Below are positions 6,551-14,581 of a DNA stretch of 17,285 bases, in pieces (the stretch's first letter is position 1; each line of letters starts with the position of its first letter). The stretch covers positions 1 through 17,285 of the forward strand of contig JBILFK010000023.1 in assembly GCA_044351685.1 (NCBI GenBank), in the 5' to 3' direction. Both the position numbers and the translations under genes were made by a program. This stretch comes from JALHRI01 sp044351685 (GTDB taxonomy: Bacteria; Pseudomonadota; Alphaproteobacteria; Rickettsiales; UBA3002). The notes below the pieces were generated by a model. That model had not been told where the DNA came from and searched no databases. It saw nothing but the letters and a program-made list of their open reading frames with translations.

Positions 6551-7578
6551 GCTATAAAATTGCCGTTGTTGGTGCCACCGGAAATGTGGGGCGTGAAATT
6601 TTATCTATCCTCGCCGAACGCAAATTTCCGGCACATGAAGTGGTGGCGCTGGCATCGCGCAACTCGGTGGGCAAACAGGTAAGTTTTGGCGAAGAAGAAA
6701 TTCTCACCGTCGAAGCCCTCGAAGATTACGATTTCTCGGATACCGATATTGCATTGTTCTCGCCGGGTTCGGCGGTTTCCAAAATCCATGCGCCACGTGC
6801 GGCCAAGCAAGGCTGCGTGGTGATTGATAACACCTCGTTTTTCCGTATGGATGCTGATATTCCGCTGGTGGTGCCAGAAGTGAACGCGCATGCACTCAAA
6901 GATTTTTCAAAGCGCAACATCATTGCCAACCCCAACTGCTCAACGATTCAGATGGTGGTGGCATTAAAACCGCTGCACGATGTAAACCCCATTAAACGCA
7001 TTGTCGTTTCTACCTATCAATCGGTATCGGGCGCAGGGAAAGACGCCATGGATGAACTGTACGATCAAACCAAAGCGCTCTATGTACACGAACATAAAGA
7101 GCCGAAAAAATTCACCAAGCGCATTGCCTTTAATATCATCCCGCACATCGATGTGTTCATGGAAGATGGCAGCACCAAAGAGGAATGGAAAATGCGCGAA
7201 GAAACCAAAAAAATCATGGGCGCCGATATCCCGGTTTCGGCCACCTGCGTGCGTGTGCCAGTGTTTGTAAGCCATAGCGAATCCATCAATATCGAATTCA
7301 CCAACCCCATTACACCAGAAGAAATTTTTGATATTTACGAAGAAGCCGAAGGCATTATGGTGGTGGATCGCCACGACGATGGCGGCTACACCACACCTGC
7401 CGAAGCGACTGGTGAAGATGCCGTGTTTGTTTCACGCATTCGCCCGGATAGTTCGGTTGCAAACGGCATCAATATGTGGGTGGTTTCCGATAATTTGCGC
7501 AAAGGTGCAGCATTGAATGCGGTGCAGATTGCAGAAACATTGATTGAACAATTCGCGCTGCGCGCAAAAGCTGCTTAG
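6547..7578 (+). CDS. asd: Aspartate-semialdehyde dehydrogenase
   Basis: Asd reduces aspartyl-4-phosphate to aspartate semialdehyde with NADPH, the branch point to lysine/diaminopimelate, threonine and methionine. The 343-residue product has the nucleotide-binding GATGNVGREIL (9-19), catalytic Cys131 in NPNCSTIQ, the SVSGAGK segment, and His243 in RVPVFVSHSE as the probable catalytic base, with a RIRPD motif near the C-terminus. ATG 6547 has a strong AGGAGA site; the longer frame from 6466 would be an overlapping artefact. The start overlaps the upstream stop (ATGA). The last four bases overlap tail-to-tail with the minus-strand Nudix-like gene. Confidence 0.97.
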   Translation: MSYKIAVVGATGNVGREILSILAERKFPAHEVVALASRNSVGKQVSFGEEEILTVEALEDYDFSDTDIALFSPGSAVSKIHAPRAAKQGCVVIDNTSFFRMDADIPLVVPEVNAHALKDFSKRNIIANPNCSTIQMVVALKPLHDVNPIKRIVVSTYQSVSGAGKDAMDELYDQTKALYVHEHKEPKKFTKRIAFNIIPHIDVFMEDGSTKEEWKMREETKKIMGADIPVSATCVRVPVFVSHSESINIEFTNPITPEEIFDIYEEAEGIMVVDRHDDGGYTTPAEATGEDAVFVSRIRPDSSVANGINMWVVSDNLRKGAALNAVQIAETLIEQFALRAKAA

Positions 7579-9155
7579 CCTACATCGCGCGATTCTGTTT
7601 CACCTCTGCCTCTATCGGTGAACGCACTTGGCTGCGGTTTCTTCGCGTTATCCAGCGTATTGCGCTCTGATCGTAATCTATCCAGCGCCGTATTATAAAG
7701 CGTTACATACGTAATATTGTTTGTACTGGGAATTTTAACATCGTCCTCGCGTGCAATCGCTGTAAGCGCACCCATTTGAGAATGTTTGAGCTTTTGATAA
7801 ATAATTTCACCCTTTGCGCTTGGGCGCTGTTCTAGTTCAGGGTCAATCATCACGGCACCAAGCTGGTTGGTAATGCGTCCACCCACCATCACTAAATCAT
7901 ACGCGATACTCTTCTGGCCTAGTGCAATCGCATCGCGGAAAAAATTGCGTAGCGGAATGATGTCCGCGCCTTCGGAATAAATCAGGCCAGGGGTATCGTG
8001 GGTATCCATTTTCAATACACCAGTATCACCTTGTAGCACGCCAAGCTTCACGCATGCTTTTTGCATTTGTTTCGCCATTTTGTGAATGGCGGCATGATCA
8101 TTGGCATACTCTGGTGTGTCAGCTAAATACTGATAAAACACACCGAGCTCAGCGAAATTTTTAATTTCAGGCTTAGTATCGCGAGGCTTGCGCAATCCGC
8201 GTTCTACTAAAATCTTTTGAACATCGGGAAACACTTTCGCTTCCAATGCCCGAAAATAATTGCCATCGTGGTTGTCATAACTACCATCTTTGTTATCGCG
8301 TAATATTTTGTCTAAATCAGTTAACAAGCTTCCGTTCGGATGTGGCTTCGTCCAGTCGGCAGGCTCGGGTATCATCCCTGTGCGCAACCACTGCAAAATA
8401 TCGGCATCACTTGGTAGATGATGACCATCGCGCATATCAGCTACCGGCGCACTCACCTGTGATGGGTTATGCGGATTAACTGCTGCATTGTTCTTGATAA
8501 GATGGCTAAGATTTTTGAGTTTGGTGATTTCACCATCGGCCAGCTTCATACCAAACACTTGTGTACGCAGGGGCGTGCCATCACGGTTTATGCTACCGAA
8601 ATCGGAAAGCGGCAACAATCCAACGCGCGCAATACGAATATCTGGCAGCTGATTCACCACCGGGTGATCCCCCTGATTCCATGCCGATTCAATGTTTTCA
8701 AGAATTTCTCCACGAAGCAATTTTTCCATGTTGTCGATGCCAAGCATCGCCACCACATCAATGCCGGTTTCTTCTTTCGATTCACGTAGCCCGGCAATGG
8801 CCGTTTCAATCTGTTCTGTAGCCAGAGAGGATTGTTTGATTGCCTCTGAAAGCCGAACAGAATCGACGGCTGAATATTCTTTGCGAATTTCTTCAAGAAA
8901 TGCCGGGATTTCATCTTTATCGACACTGCCTTTGGGAAGTTGGTAGCCAACATCGCGGTCAGCAAAGCGTCCTTCATTCCATGCGGCAAGCACATAACGC
9001 TCAAGCTTCTGCTGTGACCGTGACCGAAGCAGGTTAAACCCTTTGGATGGCGCTACAGCATCGCCATAGATCACGAACCCAGATTTCTTCACGGGCATCT
9101 CAGAGAGATGCGCATCAAATTCCTGAAAGCTGTTGAACTGTCTAGCCTCGGCCAT
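7575..9155 (-). CDS. Large protein with a split Nudix motif
   Basis: This 526-residue protein is not a standard member of any family I can name. Near the N-terminus, GFVIYGDAV and VGYQLPKGS (about 70-77) look like the strand and first half of a Nudix fold, and LRESKEETGID (123-133) matches the second half of the Nudix box (RE-x2-EE-x-G). The usual box has 14 residues between the leading Gly and the Arg; here Gly76 and Arg124 are 48 apart, implying an insertion of about 34 mostly helical residues. The remaining roughly 390 residues contain no motif I recognise and no membrane segment or signal peptide. Nudix enzymes hydrolyse nucleoside diphosphates linked to other groups; activity here is inference. 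Base use appears more AT-rich than its neighbours, hinting at transfer. The start codon has only a weak Shine-Dalgarno. Confidence 0.75.
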   Translation of the reverse strand: MAEARQFNSFQEFDAHLSEMPVKKSGFVIYGDAVAPSKGFNLLRSRSQQKLERYVLAAWNEGRFADRDVGYQLPKGSVDKDEIPAFLEEIRKEYSAVDSVRLSEAIKQSSLATEQIETAIAGLRESKEETGIDVVAMLGIDNMEKLLRGEILENIESAWNQGDHPVVNQLPDIRIARVGLLPLSDFGSINRDGTPLRTQVFGMKLADGEITKLKNLSHLIKNNAAVNPHNPSQVSAPVADMRDGHHLPSDADILQWLRTGMIPEPADWTKPHPNGSLLTDLDKILRDNKDGSYDNHDGNYFRALEAKVFPDVQKILVERGLRKPRDTKPEIKNFAELGVFYQYLADTPEYANDHAAIHKMAKQMQKACVKLGVLQGDTGVLKMDTHDTPGLIYSEGADIIPLRNFFRDAIALGQKSIAYDLVMVGGRITNQLGAVMIDPELEQRPSAKGEIIYQKLKHSQMGALTAIAREDDVKIPSTNNITYVTLYNTALDRLRSERNTLDNAKKPQPSAFTDRGRGETESRDVG

Positions 9156-9517
9156 GCTACCACGCGTTGTTTAAATCCATTCTAATGCTGGCGGCAGCAA
9201 AAAACAGTGACAGTTTTGTGAAGCTATTGTTTTCTCATCAAGATATGCAGGAATTGCATGGTTCAATATTTAACGCCTGTGGCCAGAGAGTCCCGAAGAT
9301 CCGTGAGGCGCTTACTAATGCCCATTTGCTCGGGCGAACCCATGATTCCTCACATGTGCCAATTTTTTCTTACAAACTGTTCACTTCTCAAGTGACAATT
9401 CCGTGACAAACTAGCAGGTGAAGCAAATACCACCGCAGTGCATGCGCCACGTGTTTGACTTTGCAACCGAATATCGCCATAGATGGCTGCAATAAAAACG
9501 AATAAAGGCACAGAGTT
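9156..9517. other. Intergenic region between the Nudix-like gene and sdhC
   Basis: This 362-base gap separates two divergent genes and should contain promoters for both. A TTG-initiated frame at 9167-9406 has no family resemblance and no good ribosome binding site, so I do not call it. A possible sdh -35 element (TTGACT at 9455-9460) is seen, without a convincing -10. Operator-like repeats are listed separately. No RNA gene was recognised. Confidence 0.6.
9381..9409. promoter_or_regulatory. Possible operator upstream of sdhC
   Basis: TCACTT at 9381-9386 and AAGTGA at 9390-9395 form a perfect inverted repeat around a CTC centre. The overlapping heptamer GTGACAA occurs at 9392-9398 and again at 9403-9409, an 11-base period of about one helical turn. 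This could be a binding site for a regulator of the sdh operon or the divergent gene. The cognate protein is unknown. Confidence 0.3.
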
Positions 9518-9916
9518 ATGACATCTCGCCCCCTCTCTCCGCATGTTGGTATTTACCGCTGGCAGATTACCAACACGCTTTCCATTCTACATCGTCTTAC
9601 CGGTATCGCGCTTTCGATTGGTGCTTTCTTCATGGTGGCATGGCTGTGGGCAGCCGCCTATAACGGTGAATATTTTGAAATGTGGCAAGATTTCTTTGTG
9701 TCGCCAGTGGGCATTATTATGCTGGTGGGCTGGACAGCGGCATTTTATTATCACCTAGGCAACGGCATACGCCACTTATTCTGGGATGCTGGCAAAGGCT
9801 TCGCACTTCCCAACGTTACCCGCAGTGGCGTGGTGGTAGTGCTATTTGCCATTATTAGCACCGCGCTGAGCTGGTGGTATATTTATTCGCATATGAAAGG
9901 GTGTTTGCATGAATAA
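9518..9916 (+). CDS. sdhC: Succinate dehydrogenase cytochrome b556 subunit
   Basis: SdhC is one of two membrane anchors of succinate:quinone oxidoreductase (complex II) and carries a heme b ligand and part of the quinone site. The 132-residue product has the family start RPLSPHVGIYRW, the quinone-site segment SILHRLTG (Ser22, Arg26), and YYHLGNGIRHLFWD, where His79 is the likely heme ligand. Three membrane segments are evident. ATG 9518 is preceded by AAAGGCACAGAG. It overlaps sdhD by eight bases. Confidence 0.96.
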   Translation: MTSRPLSPHVGIYRWQITNTLSILHRLTGIALSIGAFFMVAWLWAAAYNGEYFEMWQDFFVSPVGIIMLVGWTAAFYYHLGNGIRHLFWDAGKGFALPNVTRSGVVVVLFAIISTALSWWYIYSHMKGCLHE

Positions 9917-10304
9917 TCACTCGTTACGTTCGCCTCTGGCGCGCGCGCGCGGGCTTGGCTCGGCAAAAGAGGGGTTCCATCACTGGTGGTTACAGCGCCT
10001 GACAGCGTTGGTGATGATTCCGCTTGGGGTGTGGTTTGTGTTGCAATTCATTACCCAGCTCGCAGGCGCCGAACGCGCCGATGTCGCGGGCTGGCTGGAA
10101 AACCCGTTTATGGCAATCGCACTGGTGGTCTTTTTGGTGGCCATGCTTATTCACGCGAAGCTGGGCATTCAAACCGTGCTGGAAGATTATGTGCATTCGC
10201 ACACGCGCAAAATTATTCTGCTGCTCGTCAATCAGTTTCTGTTTGTTGGGCTCGCAATCGTTAGCGTATTCGCGGTGGTTAAACTGCATTTCTTTGGCAT
10301 GTAA
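9909..10304 (+). CDS. sdhD: Succinate dehydrogenase membrane anchor subunit
   Basis: SdhD is the second membrane anchor of complex II. The 131-residue product has RARGLGSAKEGFHHWWLQRLTA near the start and the diagnostic HAKLGIQTVLEDYVHSHTRK (His82; Asp93-Tyr94 near the quinone site), with three membrane segments. The start overlaps sdhC by eight bases, implying coupled translation. It is followed by sdhA after 16 bases. Confidence 0.95.
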   Translation: MNNHSLRSPLARARGLGSAKEGFHHWWLQRLTALVMIPLGVWFVLQFITQLAGAERADVAGWLENPFMAIALVVFLVAMLIHAKLGIQTVLEDYVHSHTRKIILLLVNQFLFVGLAIVSVFAVVKLHFFGM

Positions 10305-10320
10305 TTTATAAGGGTTTCTC

Positions 10321-12111
10321 ATGGCACCAAGCTATAAAATTGTTGATCATTACTACGATGTGGTTGTTGTTGGCGCGGGTGGCGCTGGGTTGCGTGCCAC
10401 GTTTGGTATGGCGGCCGAAGGGCTTTCCACCGCCTGTATTTCCAAAGTGTTCCCCACACGTTCGCATACGGTAGCGGCGCAAGGCGGTATTTCGGCTGCG
10501 CTTGGCAATATGGGGCCCGATAACTGGCGCTGGCACTTTTACGATACGATTAAAGGCTCTGATTGGCTCGGCGACCAAGATGCCATCGAATATATGTGTA
10601 AAAACGCCCCCGATGCGATTATCGAACTTGAGCATTACGGTGTGCCATTCAGCCGCACCACCGAAGGCAAAATTTATCAGCGCCCATTCGGCGGCATGAC
10701 CACCGATTACGGCAACGGTCCCGCCGCACAGCGCACATGCGCCGCTGCTGACCGCACTGGGCATGCGATTTTGCATACGCTTTACACGCAAGCGCTGCGC
10801 CATCAGGCAAAATTCTTTATTGAATATTTTGCCGTCGATCTGCTTATGAATGATGAAGGCAAATGCTGCGGTGTGCTGGCCTGGAACCTGGATGATGGCA
10901 GCATGCACCGCTTCTGGGGGCAACTTACAGTGCTTGCCACGGGTGGCTATGGCCGCGCCTATTTCTCGGCTACCTCGGCACATACCTGCACTGGCGATGG
11001 CGGCGGCATGGCCGCACGCGCCGGTATTGCCCTGCAAGATATGGAATTTGTGCAGTTTCACCCCACCGGCGTCTATGGCGCTGGCTGCTTAATTACCGAA
11101 GGTGCTCGCGGCGAAGGTGGCTATTTAGTGAATAATAAAGGTGAACGCTTTATGGAGCGTTATGCCCCAAGCGCCAAAGATCTCGCCTCACGCGATGTGG
11201 TAAGCCGCGCCATGACCATGGAAATCCGCGAAGGTCGCGGTTTTGGCGCACAAAACGATCATATTTTCCTGCATCTCGATCACCTTGATCCGGCGGTGCT
11301 GCATGCACGCCTGCCGGGCATTTCGGAAACGGCAAAAATTTTTGCGGGTGTCGATGTCACCAAGCAACCAATTCCGGTGCTACCAACGGTGCATTACAAC
11401 ATGGGCGGTGTTCCCACCAATTATCATGGTGAAGTGGTGAATGTGAAAAACAACGAAGTCAGCGTGCTGCCCGGCCTGATGGCAAGTGGTGAAGCCGCCT
11501 GCGTTTCGGTGCATGGTGCCAACCGTCTGGGTTCCAACTCGTTGCTTGACTTGGTGGTGTTTGGCCGTGCGGCAGCACACCGCGCACGCGACATTCTTAC
11601 CCCCGGCACACGCCCGGAAATTGCGCCGCAAGCCGCCACCGATAAATCACTCACACGCTTTGATACGATTCGTCATGCGAAAGGCGCGCGCCGCACTGCC
11701 GAGATTCGTCGTAGCATGCAACGCGTGATGCAAAATCACGCCGCCGTATTCCGCACGCAGGAAGTGCTTGCCGAAGGCGTTACCAAAATGCGCGAAGTGT
11801 ATCAGTCGTTCAATGATTTATCGGTGTCTGACCGCGGGCTGGTGTTCAACTCGGATTTGGTCGAGGCGCTCGAGCTCGATAACATGCGCTCGCAGGCGCT
11901 GGCCACCGTGGTATCAGCCGAAAACCGCAAAGAAAGCCGTGGCGCCCACGCACGCGAAGATTTTACCGAGCGCGATGATGTGAACTGGCTGAAACATTCG
12001 ATGTGCACAGTGGAAGAAAACGGAAACACATCGATGGATTATCGCCCCGTGAACTTGCACACACTCACGAATGAAGTTGAGGCCGTGCCACTGAAAAAGC
12101 GGGTATACTAA
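10321..12111 (+). CDS. sdhA: Succinate dehydrogenase flavoprotein subunit
   Basis: SdhA oxidises succinate to fumarate with covalently bound FAD and passes electrons to SdhB. The 596-residue product shows the dinucleotide fold VVVVGAGGAGLRA (15-27), the covalent FAD histidine His49 in RSHTVAAQGG, the LITEGARGEGGYLVN segment, and active-site residues Arg291 (SRDVVSRAM), His358 (PTVHYNMGG) and Arg402 (HGANRLGSNSLLDLVVFGRAA). The C-terminus ends with the conserved RPV...VPLKKRVY. AAGGG upstream of ATG 10321 is a good ribosome binding site. Length is normal. Confidence 0.98.
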   Translation: MAPSYKIVDHYYDVVVVGAGGAGLRATFGMAAEGLSTACISKVFPTRSHTVAAQGGISAALGNMGPDNWRWHFYDTIKGSDWLGDQDAIEYMCKNAPDAIIELEHYGVPFSRTTEGKIYQRPFGGMTTDYGNGPAAQRTCAAADRTGHAILHTLYTQALRHQAKFFIEYFAVDLLMNDEGKCCGVLAWNLDDGSMHRFWGQLTVLATGGYGRAYFSATSAHTCTGDGGGMAARAGIALQDMEFVQFHPTGVYGAGCLITEGARGEGGYLVNNKGERFMERYAPSAKDLASRDVVSRAMTMEIREGRGFGAQNDHIFLHLDHLDPAVLHARLPGISETAKIFAGVDVTKQPIPVLPTVHYNMGGVPTNYHGEVVNVKNNEVSVLPGLMASGEAACVSVHGANRLGSNSLLDLVVFGRAAAHRARDILTPGTRPEIAPQAATDKSLTRFDTIRHAKGARRTAEIRRSMQRVMQNHAAVFRTQEVLAEGVTKMREVYQSFNDLSVSDRGLVFNSDLVEALELDNMRSQALATVVSAENRKESRGAHAREDFTERDDVNWLKHSMCTVEENGNTSMDYRPVNLHTLTNEVEAVPLKKRVY

Positions 12112-12116
12112 GCACC

Positions 12117-12956
12117 ATGCGCGGCACTAGAACATTACGGGCTTTTACTGCGCTGGGCGTGTGCACGGCACTGGTTGCCTGCGCGCAACCCACCACGCAG
12201 CGCCCAAATTATTCGCCTAGCGAATTACAGCGCGAAAAAGCCGAACAGGAACGCGCGGCTAAAATTGGTAAAATCAATTTCAACGATAAAAAATCGTATA
12301 GCGCCAAACAAATTCAGGAATTTGCTGCACGCGTGGATGCGGTAGCTGACCCGGTGGAAAAATCAGCCACCGAGCTTTGCCGGATTCTGGCGGGCAGCAA
12401 TGGCAAATGCATGTCACGCGTGGTGCTTGCTGCCGACCAGAAAGGGCTGAATGCCCATGCCGATGGCAAAGATGTGGTGATTTACCCCGCCATGATCGAT
12501 TTTGCCAAAAACGATAACCATCTGGCGTTTGTGATCGCCCATGAATTTGCGCATAACATCATGCGCCATCAATCTGCCCTGAAAAAAAATGTGACCATTG
12601 GCGCATTGCTTGGCGCAGTGGTGGATGTTGCCGCTGGTGCGGGTGGCGTCAACACCGAAGGCGCGTTCACGCAAGCAGGTGCACAACAGGGGCAGCTAAG
12701 CTATTCGCCGGAGTTTGAACACGAAGCCGATTATATAGGCCTGTATATTTTAGCGCGTGCTGGTTACAGCATCGATGATGCGCCGATGTTCTGGCGTGTC
12801 ATGTCGCAGGCCAACCCCGATTCAATCTATATCGCCAGCACCCACCCCACCAATCCGGCACGCACCATTCAAATGGAAAAAACCGTGCGTGAAATTCACG
12901 CCAAGCAGCGCGCAGGTGCGCCGCTGATACCTAATATCAAGCCGAAGAAATCATAG
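12117..12956 (+). CDS. M48-family metallopeptidase, predicted lipoprotein
   Basis: A 279-residue zinc-peptidase-like protein. The N-terminus has a hydrophobic stretch ending in the lipobox LVAC (lipidated Cys22). The catalytic motif HEFAH (His142, Glu143, His146) is followed by EHEADYIGLYILARAGY, where Glu201 is the likely third zinc ligand and Asp205 the conserved aspartate, as in BepA/Oma1-type M48 proteins. STHPTNPAR (about 241-249) is the usual C-terminal motif. Such periplasmic enzymes act in outer-membrane protein quality control; that role here is inference. It starts five bases after sdhA and ends eight bases before sdhB, so it is inside the sdh operon, which is unusual. Its ribosome binding site is weak. 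Confidence 0.92.
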   Translation: MRGTRTLRAFTALGVCTALVACAQPTTQRPNYSPSELQREKAEQERAAKIGKINFNDKKSYSAKQIQEFAARVDAVADPVEKSATELCRILAGSNGKCMSRVVLAADQKGLNAHADGKDVVIYPAMIDFAKNDNHLAFVIAHEFAHNIMRHQSALKKNVTIGALLGAVVDVAAGAGGVNTEGAFTQAGAQQGQLSYSPEFEHEADYIGLYILARAGYSIDDAPMFWRVMSQANPDSIYIASTHPTNPARTIQMEKTVREIHAKQRAGAPLIPNIKPKKS

Positions 12957-12964
12957 GAGCCATT

Positions 12965-13765
12965 ATGGTAGAAATCGCATTGCCCAAAAACTCCAAGGTC
13001 GAGAAAGGCCAAACCTTTAAGGCCAAAGAGGGCGCCAAGCGCATTAAAAAATTCAACATCTACCGCTTTAATCCGGAAGATGTGAAGGCCGATGGCTCGC
13101 CCAAAAACCCGCGCCTCGACACGTTTGAAATCGACCTCGATGATTGCGCCCCTATGGTGCTCGATGCGCTGATTAAAGTAAAAGATGAAGTGGATGCCAC
13201 CCTTACCTTCCGCCGCTCGTGCCGCGAGGGTATCTGCGGTTCCTGCGCCATGAACATCGATGGCACCAACACGCTTGCGTGTCTTAAACCGATCGATGAA
13301 GTGAAAGGCGACGTGAATATCTACCCGCTCCCACATATGGAAGTGGTGAAAGATTTAGTGCCGGATATGAACCATTTTTATGCGCAGTATGAATCGGTGC
13401 AGCCCTGGTTACAAACCGCCTCGCCTACCCCTTCGGGTGCCGAGCGCTTACAATCACCCGAAGACCGCGCCAAGCTCGACGGATTATATGAATGCATCCT
13501 CTGCGCCTGCTGCTCCACTTCCTGCCCAAGCTATTGGTGGAACTCCGATAGGTATCTGGGGCCAGCCATTTTGCTGCACGCCTACCGCTGGATTATCGAT
13601 AGCCGCGATGAAATGACCGGCGAACGCCTCGATAACCTGGAAGACCCCTTCCGGCTCTATCGTTGCCATACCATCATGAACTGCGCCAAAACCTGCCCCA
13701 AAGGGTTAAACCCGGCAAAAGCGATTGCAGAAATTAAGAAATTGATGGTAGAACGCAAGAGTTAA
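12965..13765 (+). CDS. sdhB: Succinate dehydrogenase iron-sulfur subunit
   Basis: SdhB relays electrons from SdhA to the quinone site through three clusters. In the 266-residue product the [2Fe-2S] ligands are Cys86, Cys91, Cys94 and Cys106 (SCREGICGSCAMN...LAC). The [4Fe-4S] ligands are Cys177, Cys180, Cys183 and Cys244, and the [3Fe-4S] ligands are Cys187, Cys234 and Cys240 (CILCACCSTSCP and CHTIMNCAKTCPKGLNP). A strong TAGGAG precedes ATG 12965. The 30-residue N-terminal lead with several lysines is slightly longer than in enterobacteria, as is common in Alphaproteobacteria. Confidence 0.98.
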   Translation: MVEIALPKNSKVEKGQTFKAKEGAKRIKKFNIYRFNPEDVKADGSPKNPRLDTFEIDLDDCAPMVLDALIKVKDEVDATLTFRRSCREGICGSCAMNIDGTNTLACLKPIDEVKGDVNIYPLPHMEVVKDLVPDMNHFYAQYESVQPWLQTASPTPSGAERLQSPEDRAKLDGLYECILCACCSTSCPSYWWNSDRYLGPAILLHAYRWIIDSRDEMTGERLDNLEDPFRLYRCHTIMNCAKTCPKGLNPAKAIAEIKKLMVERKS

Positions 13766-13799
13766 TGGTAAACTAATATTTCACGCACAAGGAGTTCCC

Positions 13800-14558
13800 A
13801 TGACCGCCAAACATCGCCCCCAGAACCACGGTTTCAGCTTAGTTGAACTTTCGATTGTTCTTGTGATTCTTGGCTTGCTCACGGGTGGCATTCTTACTGG
13901 TCAATCGCTGATTCGCGCCTCGGAACTTCGCGCAGTTACCACCGAATATCAACGCTTTATGGCAGCCAGCCAAACCTTCCGCGATAAATATTTTGCTATC
14001 CCCGGCGACATGACCAACGCCACCAGCTTCGGCACGGGTTGGATAGGTGTCGGCGATGGCGATGGCCAGGTGGAAACCACCGGTACCGCCACCTCCAACG
14101 AAATTTCACTGTTCTGGATTCACCTTTCACAGGCAGGCCTGATTGAAGGAAGCTACACCAACGTTGCCAACACCACCTTTACGATTGGCACTAACAACCC
14201 ACGCTCGAAACTTAGCCAGTCGGGCTGGAACGTGCTGACGCTTGGTAACGTTGCTATTACTTCAACCACCTATTATCCGGCAAATTATGGCAATGCGTTT
14301 TTCTTTGGTACAGGCACCACGGTAGGCACCCCAGGTGGCGCGCTGAAATCAGAAGAAGCATGGAACATTGATACCAAAATGGATGATGGCCGCCCCGATG
14401 CTGGTGGCGTGCTGACCCTTGAATCGCAGGGTAACGCCACAGCAGGTTCGGGCTGCGGCAATATTGCGGCTGCGGCAACAGCACTGGCGGCCTCGGCCTA
14501 TGATCTTACGAATACTTCGGCAACGGCGTGTTCACTGGTGATGAAAACCAGCTTCTAA
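13800..14558 (+). CDS. Type IV pilin-like protein, first paralog
   Basis: The 252-residue product starts with a class III (prepilin peptidase) signal: an 11-residue basic leader ending in Gly11, then FSLVELSIVLVILGLL with Glu at mature position 5, the hallmark of type IV pilins and type II secretion pseudopilins. The globular part has FRDKYFAIPGDMTNATSF, an Asp/Gly loop (GDGDGQ, about 83-88) and a C-terminal cysteine pair (GCG...TAC) that could form a D-region-type disulfide. AAGGAG precedes ATG 13800. It begins 34 bases after sdhB; no other pilus gene is in the window. It could be a minor pilin, a pseudopilin or a surface filament subunit. Confidence 0.9.
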   Translation: MTAKHRPQNHGFSLVELSIVLVILGLLTGGILTGQSLIRASELRAVTTEYQRFMAASQTFRDKYFAIPGDMTNATSFGTGWIGVGDGDGQVETTGTATSNEISLFWIHLSQAGLIEGSYTNVANTTFTIGTNNPRSKLSQSGWNVLTLGNVAITSTTYYPANYGNAFFFGTGTTVGTPGGALKSEEAWNIDTKMDDGRPDAGGVLTLESQGNATAGSGCGNIAAAATALAASAYDLTNTSATACSLVMKTSF

Positions 14559-14581
14559 GCTAGCTGAATAATTCATATTTT

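Noticed and set aside
1..9155. Idea that the Abi-like and Nudix-like genes form one defence island
   Set aside because: They are about 7 kb apart on opposite strands with housekeeping genes between them, and no other defence gene is present.
9167..9406. 79-codon frame between the Nudix-like gene and sdhC
   Set aside because: TTG start, no ribosome binding site, no recognisable motif, and it covers the likely divergent promoter region.
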